Part shown: piece after piece, positions 58,722 through 64,000 of the stretch
Numbering within the stretch: the first letter of the stretch is position 1
Layout: each line of letters begins with the position of its first letter
Assembly: GCA_934726055.1 (NCBI GenBank)
Contig: CAKVCZ010000002.1
Location: 62,001-126,000 of the forward strand
Direction of reading: 5' to 3'
Length of the DNA stretch: 64,000 nucleotides
Source of the DNA: an uncultured Candidatus Melainabacteria bacterium
Lineage (GTDB): Bacteria > Cyanobacteriota > Vampirovibrionia > Gastranaerophilales > Gastranaerophilaceae
The notes under the pieces: model-generated
Seen by the model: the letters and a program-made list of their open reading frames with translations, nothing else
What the model was told of the DNA's origin: nothing
Databases searched by the model: none
Translations under genes and position numbers: made by a program

Positions 58722-58933
58722 ATCAAACCTTCTTGTTTATATATATAAATTGTAATTCTTAAATTGAGTTAAAAAATTCCCTTTTAGTATAGTTTTTTAG
58801 TCGTCATGGATTAGTCAATTTTGTTGATATTGTTGAATCTTTACATGGATATAAAGATTATGTAAGGATTTTTAGAAATTTAAATTTTAAAGTTATAATA
58901 AAAATATAGAAAAGAAGGTATGGAGAAAAAATA

Positions 58934-59206
58934 ATGCAATTAACAGAAATTTTAGAAACATTAGACAACAACAACAAAAATGAATTAGAAAATCAAATTG
59001 TAGAAATGGGTGTTAATGCGGTTCCTGTTTTAGTTGAACAACTACAATGCTCAAAAGGTTTAAAAAGAGGTGTTGTTGCAATGTCATTGATTAGAATTGG
59101 TGAAAGTGCAATTGATTCTTTAAAAGCAGCAGCTGATAAAAATTCTGAATTCACTTGGGTTGCTAATTATTTGATTAATGAAATTAACTGTTCAGTTGCA
59201 GCGTAA
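58934..59206 (+). CDS. 90-residue HEAT-repeat-like protein
   Basis: Two helical repeats: QIVEMGVNAVPVLVEQLQCS and KRGVVAMSLIRIGESAIDSL, with the P/V and R/D positions of HEAT or PBS-lyase repeats. Too short for a full solenoid, so probably a small adaptor. AAGAAGGTATGGAG lies ahead of the ATG. Followed by its own terminator. Function unknown. Confidence 0.65.
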   Translation: MQLTEILETLDNNNKNELENQIVEMGVNAVPVLVEQLQCSKGLKRGVVAMSLIRIGESAIDSLKAAADKNSEFTWVANYLINEINCSVAA

Positions 59207-59228
59207 TTTATATAAAAATTTTTAAATC

Positions 59229-59264
59229 AAATTGAGTGTAGAAATTTCTTTCTGCACTCAATTT
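59229..59264 (+). terminator. terminator of the HEAT-like gene
   Basis: A 16-bp stem with one G-U pair (59229-59244 with 59249-59264), followed by TTATATTT. Confidence 0.8.
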
Positions 59265-59305
59265 TTATATTTACACTATTAATAGGATTAAATTATTTTA
59301 AATAA

Positions 59306-59314
59306 TGATAATAT
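59306..59314 (+). promoter_or_regulatory. extended -10 giving a leaderless winged-helix message
   Basis: TGATAATAT ends 6 bases before the ATG at 59321; the +7 position is the A of the ATG. No ribosome binding site. Confidence 0.5.
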
Positions 59315-59320
59315 ATTTAT

Positions 59321-59638
59321 ATGTTAACATGCGAGATAGTAGATGCTGATTTAAAGAAAATCGGTTTAGAGTTGATGTTTATGACACCGGAAAAGTGCTC
59401 ACACGAAGATGGTGTTACTGCTGTTGAACTCGCAAAAATGGTTGATTTGTCTGTGGATATTGTCAAAAAGAAACTAACTATTTTGAAAGAGAAAGAAATT
59501 GTTCAGGTTAAGGGGATAAATCCAAAGTTTTGGAAATTTGATGATTATAATTTTCAAAGAATGGATGAAGAAGATGATGTATATAAGTTACTGTGTAACT
59601 TTGACGATGTAGATTTTGACAAGTATTTTCAGTATTAA
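59321..59638 (+). CDS. small winged-helix-like protein
   Basis: 105 residues. TAVELAKMVDLSVDIVKKKL followed by TILKEKEIVQVKGINPKFWK (about 33-72) has the helix-turn-helix plus wing pattern of MarR/ArsR-type folds. A CSHEDG stretch precedes it and an acidic tail (RMDEEDDVYKLLCNFDDVDF) follows. It may be a transcription factor or a winged-helix adaptor. Convergent with the GT2 gene: the stops are 1 nt apart. No ribosome site; see the -10 just upstream. Confidence 0.65.
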   Translation: MLTCEIVDADLKKIGLELMFMTPEKCSHEDGVTAVELAKMVDLSVDIVKKKLTILKEKEIVQVKGINPKFWKFDDYNFQRMDEEDDVYKLLCNFDDVDFDKYFQY

Positions 59639-59639
59639 T

Positions 59640-60368
59640 TTATTTGAATCTTTTTAAGAATAAATCGAATGAATTAATCATAAATTCAATAACGTCTTTG
59701 ATACTTAGTTTAGATTTGCCTCTGGTTCTATCAATAAAGTTTATTGGTATTTCATAAGTTTTTGCACCAAGCTTTACACATTCAAACAAAATATTCATTT
59801 GAAATGCATAGCCGTTAACTTTTAAATTATCGAGGTCAATTTGTTTTATTAGGTCTGACTTTATGGCTCTAAATCCGGAAGTACAATCCTTTACGTGAAA
59901 CAAACCTGCGATAAATCTTGCAAAAATATTTCCGTACTTACTGTTTAATTTTCTAATAAGAGCCCAATTATCAGGAATAGAACCGCCTTTTATGTATCTT
60001 GAACCGATTACAAAATCATATCCTTGAGTTATTGGCACAAGCAGTTCTTTGATTTTTTTAGGATTATGCGAAAAATCAGAATCCATTTCCATTAAAATAT
60101 CAGCATCAAGATTTTCTATTGCATACTTAAATCCTGATTTGTATGCATTACCAAGTCCTCTTTTGTTGTTATTTAAAAGATAAATTTTGCTATTGTTTTT
60201 TTGTAATTCTTTTACTATGTCAGCGGTTTTATCCGGAGAATTATCGTCAACAATAAGCGTATTGATGTTAAAACCTTGAATTTTCTCAATTTCTGTATAA
60301 ACTAAATTAAGAAAATCTTTAATATTTTCTGCTTCGTTGTAAGTCGGTAGGACGATAGTAACGTTCAT
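59640..60368 (-). CDS. polyprenol-phosphate mannosyltransferase-like GT2
   Basis: 242 residues, DPM1-type: TIVLPTYNEAENIKDFLNLV (4-23), IVDDNSPDKTAD, NKRGLGNAYKSGFKYAI, MEMDSDFSHNPKKI with the DxD, GSRYIKGG and FIDRTRGKSKLS near the end. Such enzymes move mannose (or glucose) from a nucleotide sugar onto polyprenol phosphate on the inner face of the membrane. There is no C-terminal membrane domain. AAGGA lies before the ATG. The start is about 15 bp from the 3' end of rnpB on the same strand, so it may be read from the rnpB promoter. The broken membrane transferase at 53.6 kb could have used its product. Confidence 0.88.
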   Translation of the reverse strand: MNVTIVLPTYNEAENIKDFLNLVYTEIEKIQGFNINTLIVDDNSPDKTADIVKELQKNNSKIYLLNNNKRGLGNAYKSGFKYAIENLDADILMEMDSDFSHNPKKIKELLVPITQGYDFVIGSRYIKGGSIPDNWALIRKLNSKYGNIFARFIAGLFHVKDCTSGFRAIKSDLIKQIDLDNLKVNGYAFQMNILFECVKLGAKTYEIPINFIDRTRGKSKLSIKDVIEFMINSFDLFLKRFK

Positions 60369-60383
60369 AATTTCCTTTTAAAA

Positions 60384-60723
60384 ACAGAGTAACCCGTAAG
60401 CCGTGTTCTGTTTTAGATAATCATCTGTCTGGGAATGCGATTACTCGCAAGCTCTAGCGATTTGTCTGAAGTTGGCGGACAGCCTTTATAACCTTCAAGT
60501 TAATCTTGCATTCGACCGGGGTTTACCTGACCAATAATTCTCATTATTGTCGGTGAAGCTCTTAACTCACCGTTGCACCATCGCCTGTGATATAAAATCC
60601 ATCGGCAGTCTTCATTTCTGTGGCACTATCCACCGACTCGCGTCGTCCGAAGTTTCTTCGGCGGTCTGTCCTTGAATGCACGGACTTTCCTCACATTTCT
60701 GCGCAATTATCCGATTACTCTGC
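60384..60723 (-). ncRNA. rnpB: RNase P RNA (bacterial type A)
   Basis: On the minus strand the RNA begins GCAGAGTAATCGG and carries the universal GAGGAAAGTCCGTGC, the CACAGAAATGA region, GGTAAACCCC, and the 3' ACAGAACACGGCTTACGGGT. The ends CAGAGTAA and TTACTCTG pair as P1. About 340 nt, the normal size. It is the catalytic subunit for pre-tRNA 5' processing, partner of rnpA at 32.1 kb. P1 is followed by TTTTT, which may act as the terminator. Confidence 0.95.
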
Positions 60724-60729
60724 TACCTT

Positions 60730-60738
60730 ATTTTAGCA
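60730..60738 (-). promoter_or_regulatory. extended -10 promoter of rnpB
   Basis: TGCTAAAAT on the minus strand. Its +7 position is 60723, exactly the predicted 5' base of the P1 helix. No -35 at proper spacing. Confidence 0.6.
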
Positions 60739-60816
60739 TGAATAAAACAAATCTGTTGACAACTTTTTCTATCTGTTTTAGCATGGAATATGTATAATAA
60801 AGACTTTTAGGATATT

Positions 60817-61638
60817 ATGAACTTTATTAATTTACATATCGGACAGATTATAGAATGTATTACAATAATTTTGGTTACTTTTTTAAGTATCAAATTTATT
60901 GATTTTATTACGCAAAAAATTAAAAATAATATTGTTCAACGACACCAAAATAGTCAAAGGCTATTAAGTTTTTGTCCTATACTTAGCAGAATTGCAAAAA
61001 TTTTAGTTTTGTTTATTATTGTTGCATCAGTAATGCAGGCTCATGGTTATTCAATGACATCCTTAATTGCCGGCTTTGGTATTATGGGTATGGCTGTCGG
61101 CTTTGCTGCTAAAGAAACAATTGCAAATATTTTTGGATCATTTGCTGTTCTTTACGATAAAATTTTTGATATAGGCGATTATGTTTCTATTAATGATTAT
61201 GAGGGCACTGTTGTTGATATAAATTTGCGTTCTACAAGAATTAAAACTTTGGATAATTCTATTATAACAATTCCAAATGAAATAGTTGCAAATTCGATAA
61301 CAACAAACTATTCTGCAATTGATAAGCGAAGAATTGATGAAGTAATCGGAATTGTGTATTCTACTTCAAATGAAAAAATTGATAAAGCTGTTCAAATTAT
61401 AAAAGATATTTTAAGAGATAATCAAGAAGTTGAAACAAATGACAATTTAGTTTATTTAGAAAAACTAAACTCAAGTTCAATTGATATCCACATGCAAGCG
61501 TATGTAAAATACGGTGATGTGCATAATTTAAGGCGAATTAGAGAAAATGTTATAAAAGAAATTATAAGACAATACAGAAATGAGGGTATAGATTTTGCGT
61601 TCCCTTCGCAGTCTATATATTTGACAAATGAAAATTAA
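60817..61638 (+). CDS. MscS-family mechanosensitive channel
   Basis: 273 residues: three membrane helices, the third being SLIAGFGIMGMAVGFAAKET followed by IANIFGSFAVLYDKIFDIGD, the MscS pore helix and beta-domain entry. The cytoplasmic vestibule spans about 120-273. It opens under membrane tension to release solutes in osmotic downshock. AGGA lies 7 nt before the ATG, with TATAAT at 60793-60798. It overlaps rlmH by 11 nt. Short-form MscS length. Confidence 0.93.
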   Translation: MNFINLHIGQIIECITIILVTFLSIKFIDFITQKIKNNIVQRHQNSQRLLSFCPILSRIAKILVLFIIVASVMQAHGYSMTSLIAGFGIMGMAVGFAAKETIANIFGSFAVLYDKIFDIGDYVSINDYEGTVVDINLRSTRIKTLDNSIITIPNEIVANSITTNYSAIDKRRIDEVIGIVYSTSNEKIDKAVQIIKDILRDNQEVETNDNLVYLEKLNSSSIDIHMQAYVKYGDVHNLRRIRENVIKEIIRQYRNEGIDFAFPSQSIYLTNEN

Positions 61639-62098
61639 AATTATTGCATTAGGAAAAGTTAATGAAGCATATTTAAAGTATGGTATAGATGAGTTTTTAA
61701 AAAGGATTGCACCATATACAAACATTGAAGTTACTGAATTGAAGCCTGTTGAAGTAAAGGATGAAAATTTAATTCAGCACTCTCTTGATTTAGAGGCAGA
61801 AAAAATTTTGAACTTAATAAAACCGTCATCTTTTGTTATAACTTTAGAAATTGGCGGAAAAATGATTTCATCTGAAGATTTCGCTTATGAGATTAATGAA
61901 ATTATAAATTCAGGTGTTAACGAATTGATATTTGTAATCGGATCATCTCATGGCTTATCGCAATTGGTTTCAGAACGTGCAGATTATAGATTAAGTCTTT
62001 CAAAAATGACATTCTTACATAATTTTGCAAGACTTATTCTTGTTGAGCAAATTTACAGAGCCTTTAAAATTATTAAAGGCGAAGTTTATCATAAATAA
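61628..62098 (+). CDS. rlmH: 23S rRNA pseudouridine-1915 N3-methyltransferase
   Basis: 156 residues, a SPOUT fold: MKIKIIALGKVNEAYLKYGI, GELIFVIGSSHGLS-type loop (ELIFVIGSSHGLSQLVSERA) for SAM binding in the knot, and the invariant end LILVEQIYRAFKIIKGEVYH. It methylates helix 69 on 70S ribosomes. It starts 11 nt inside the MscS gene and is likely translationally coupled. Confidence 0.96.
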   Translation: MKIKIIALGKVNEAYLKYGIDEFLKRIAPYTNIEVTELKPVEVKDENLIQHSLDLEAEKILNLIKPSSFVITLEIGGKMISSEDFAYEINEIINSGVNELIFVIGSSHGLSQLVSERADYRLSLSKMTFLHNFARLILVEQIYRAFKIIKGEVYHK

Positions 62099-62117
62099 AT
62101 TTTTTCACAATAAATAA

Positions 62118-62300
62118 TTAAAACGGGTATCGTTTTTTTATGTCCTGATTTGAATCTTCTGCAAATATTATAATAGTTGCAACGATAGATGAAAGAATTA
62201 TGAATATGCCGACAGGAGAATTATAAGAACAATTTGCAATTTCCAATGATATAATAAATATCAAGGGTAGTAACATTAAACCTGTAATGATTTTATTCAT
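62118..62300 (-). CDS. 60-residue two-helix membrane protein
   Basis: From MNKIITGLMLLPLIFIISLE, chosen since AGGAGAG lies 5 nt before it. Two membrane helices (4-20, about 29-47) flank a short loop with one Cys, and the tail is DSNQDIKKRYPF. Unknown function. Convergent with rlmH, with 19 bp between stops. Confidence 0.6.
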   Translation of the reverse strand: MNKIITGLMLLPLIFIISLEIANCSYNSPVGIFIILSSIVATIIIFAEDSNQDIKKRYPF

Positions 62301-62434
62301 AGACACTCTCCTGCGGTAAATGCATATTCATTACTATTTTAACTCGTTTTTAAAACAAATTCATCTGTTTTTGCATGCTTTGATACAAATCTTATTAAGG
62401 TAAAATGTACACTATTACAGGGATTCAGGCAAAA

Positions 62435-63790
62435 TTATATCTTTCCTCCAACTGCTTTATATAAGCCAATTTGATTTATATAACAGTTTGTTTTTGCATT
62501 AACTACCATTTTATTCATTGATAAAAGAGTTTCTTCTTGTTGAAGTAAGTCTAAGTTGGAAATTAGTCCGTTGTTATACTTAATTTGTGTATAATTGTAG
62601 TCTTTTTGCTGCATATTGTATGATTTTAGATTTTTTAAATATTTATCGTTGTCATATTTTAATGCACAAAGTGCATCGTTAACTTCTTGGATAGCTACAA
62701 GATTAGTTTTTGTATAGTTTTGAACCATTTGTTCATAGTAATTTTTTCTTAATTTTAAGTTTGCAATTTTTGCACCGCCTCTAAATAAATCTAACATTGC
62801 AGCTCCTGCAAGTGCCATTAATGCATTTTCCCAATTCATTCCGGAGGCTGAACTAAAGGTATTAAACGAATATACTCCAAAAATATTTATTGACGGTAAA
62901 AATTCTTTTTTGGCTATTTTAACGTCTAATCCTGCTTTTTGAAGTGTTGCTTCAGATATTAAATAATCAGGTCTTTGAGTAATAATCTCTGAGGATATTT
63001 CATTAGGAATTGTCTTTAATTCTGCTAATTTTTCATAGGAAGTTCTTTTGTATGAATTGATATTTTCAGGAGAATCCCCTATCATTACTGCAAGTGAACG
63101 TAAAAATATTTCTCTTGCTTTTTCTAAATCAGATAGGTCTGCAACTGCTATTACGTATGCTTTTTCTGCACGAGTTAAATCGGCAGTTGAGGTTAGTCCT
63201 TGAGAATTTCTTAATTTCATTAATTCATAGATATTTTTTCTGTCTTTTATAATTTGGTTTTGTAATTCAATCAATTTATCTAATTTAATAATATTAAAAT
63301 AAGTTGAACCAATTTGTGATGAAATTGCTATATATGCGGCTCTTTCAGAATATTTTGAAACTTCGTGAAGTTTTTTCATAGATTGAGTTTTATTATGATT
63401 TTTTAAAAATATATCAGCTTCGTAATTAACAATTATTGGAATTGAAAAAGAGCCTGATGTTGAATGTTCCGAAGGCATTTTTGTCAGTGCAGGGGATAGT
63501 CCTATTTGTGCACTTGGAAGTTCATTCGCAAATTGTAGTTTTACATTTTGTCTTGCTTCTTCAACTCTCAATGTTGCAATTCGCATATCAGTATTATTTT
63601 TAACGGCTTTTTCTATATATCCGGTTAAATATTCATCATTATATGATTTCCACCAGTCTAGATTTATATTATCAAATTTGTAGGTTTCTAAATTATTTGG
63701 TTTTGTATTTTGAATAGCTAATACCGGAGAATAATTTAGTATTGTAAAAGTTACTATTAATAAAGCTGATAACATTTTTTTATAATTCAT
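62435..63790 (-). CDS. TolC/OprM-type outer membrane efflux factor
   Basis: 451 residues with a Sec signal peptide (about 1-25, ending VLAI). No lipobox Cys is seen. Two repeats of the outer-membrane efflux domain: NTDMRIATLRVEEARQNVKL and RPDYLISEATLQKAGLDVKI begin the respective helical hairpins, and YNNGLISNLDLLQQEETLLS is the C-terminal family block. It would form the trimeric channel for a tripartite pump. It starts 1 nt after the stop of the EmrB-like gene, so they are one operon. AAGGAG overlaps the upstream gene end. Confidence 0.9.
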   Translation of the reverse strand: MNYKKMLSALLIVTFTILNYSPVLAIQNTKPNNLETYKFDNINLDWWKSYNDEYLTGYIEKAVKNNTDMRIATLRVEEARQNVKLQFANELPSAQIGLSPALTKMPSEHSTSGSFSIPIIVNYEADIFLKNHNKTQSMKKLHEVSKYSERAAYIAISSQIGSTYFNIIKLDKLIELQNQIIKDRKNIYELMKLRNSQGLTSTADLTRAEKAYVIAVADLSDLEKAREIFLRSLAVMIGDSPENINSYKRTSYEKLAELKTIPNEISSEIITQRPDYLISEATLQKAGLDVKIAKKEFLPSINIFGVYSFNTFSSASGMNWENALMALAGAAMLDLFRGGAKIANLKLRKNYYEQMVQNYTKTNLVAIQEVNDALCALKYDNDKYLKNLKSYNMQQKDYNYTQIKYNNGLISNLDLLQQEETLLSMNKMVVNAKTNCYINQIGLYKAVGGKI

Positions 63791-63791
63791 T

Positions 63792-64000
63792 TTATACTCC
63801 TTTTGGTTTTTTAATTAATAACAGTAGCGGAATTAGCATAAATGTAGCAAAGGCAAACCATCTGAAAGTTTCTATATAACCCCATAAATGAGCTTGTCTT
63901 AAGAGTTCTCCATAAGCTTGTCCTTGTGCCATTCCATACGCAGTTATATTATCTACTGATGTTGAGAATGCTCCTGCTGCTGCGTTTATTTTTGCAACAA
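63792..64000 (-). CDS. EmrB/QacA (DHA2) drug exporter, C-terminal fragment
   Basis: The last 69 residues of a gene that continues past the right edge. AFSTSVDNITAYGMAQGQAY, HLWGYIETFRWFAFATFMLI and a final helix then KKPKGV match the C-terminus of 14-helix DHA2 transporters, where the last helices follow a periplasmic loop. With the adjacent TolC-type gene this suggests an EmrAB-TolC-like proton-driven pump; the adaptor would be outside the window. Confidence 0.75.
   Translation of the reverse strand, partial: VAKINAAAGAFSTSVDNITAYGMAQGQAYGELLRQAHLWGYIETFRWFAFATFMLIPLLLLIKKPKGV

Noticed and set aside
1..64000. CRISPR array, prophage or integrative element
   Set aside because: No regularly spaced repeats, integrase, terminase, portal or transposase genes; the only repeat array is the 509-bp gene duplication.

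Overview
The window is strongly AT-rich chromosomal DNA from a diderm (Gram-negative type) bacterium. It carries LpxA for lipid A, an AsmA/TamB-like envelope protein, a TolC-type outer membrane factor, and ordinary genetic-code-11 housekeeping genes. Several traits together suggest a non-photosynthetic cyanobacterial relative of the gut Gastranaerophilales (Vampirovibrionia/Melainabacteria): AT richness, prepilin-like proteins with long leaders ending in A|FTLAE, an HVGT-type isoleucyl-tRNA synthetase, fermentative pyruvate phosphate dikinase with class II aldolase, and a DivIVA-like coiled-coil gene next to coaD. That placement is an inference from gene content, not a phylogeny.

Layout. 1-9.7 kb: end of a DnaJ-type co-chaperone, a VTT membrane protein with an S4 protein, a CorC/HlyC transporter, a lytic transglycosylase, dnaE, lpxA and a glycosyltransferase. 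9.7-17.5 kb: Na+/amino-acid symporter, prepilin-like protein, ileS with a dicarboxylate symporter, aldolase. 17.7-21.8 kb: a compact flagellar/type III export block (double-SpoA protein, fliO, fliP, fliQ with a long tail, a small secreted protein, fliR). 21.8-30.7 kb: Gln-rich protein, DUF1858, NfeD-stomatin pair, a 58-residue zinc ribbon, radical SAM protein, hisS, second prepilin-like protein, a large Ala/Lys-rich protein, LuxR-type response regulator. 30.7-35.5 kb: the most irregular stretch, with proC, rpmH-rnpA and an unknown gene, then a tandem array of secreted proteins in which two of three copies have an in-frame TGA, two abutting perfect palindromes, a frameshifted lipase-like remnant and rpsU.

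35.5-46.4 kb: AsmA-like giant, tsaD and obg (start codons 20 bp apart across a perfect 26-bp palindrome), DivIVA-like gene, coaD, dnaK, small unknowns, rplT-rpmI. 46.6-53.5 kb: a 1517-residue coiled-coil protein, cutA, an HExxHxxH metallopeptidase, and an M16 protein without its zinc motif. 53.5-58.2 kb: a twice-frameshifted membrane glycosyltransferase and pyruvate phosphate dikinase. 58.4-64 kb: small unknowns, a polyprenol-mannose synthase-like GT2, RNase P RNA, an MscS channel, rlmH, and a TolC/EmrB efflux pair running off the right edge.

No tRNA, 5S/16S/23S rRNA, CRISPR array, prophage or transposase was seen. Most gene ends have clear hairpins. Many promoters look like extended -10 (TGnTAnnnT) elements with weak -35 boxes, and several genes (obg, tsaD, hisS, a winged-helix gene, a glycosyltransferase) appear to be transcribed from, or within 2 nt of, their start codon, that is leaderless.
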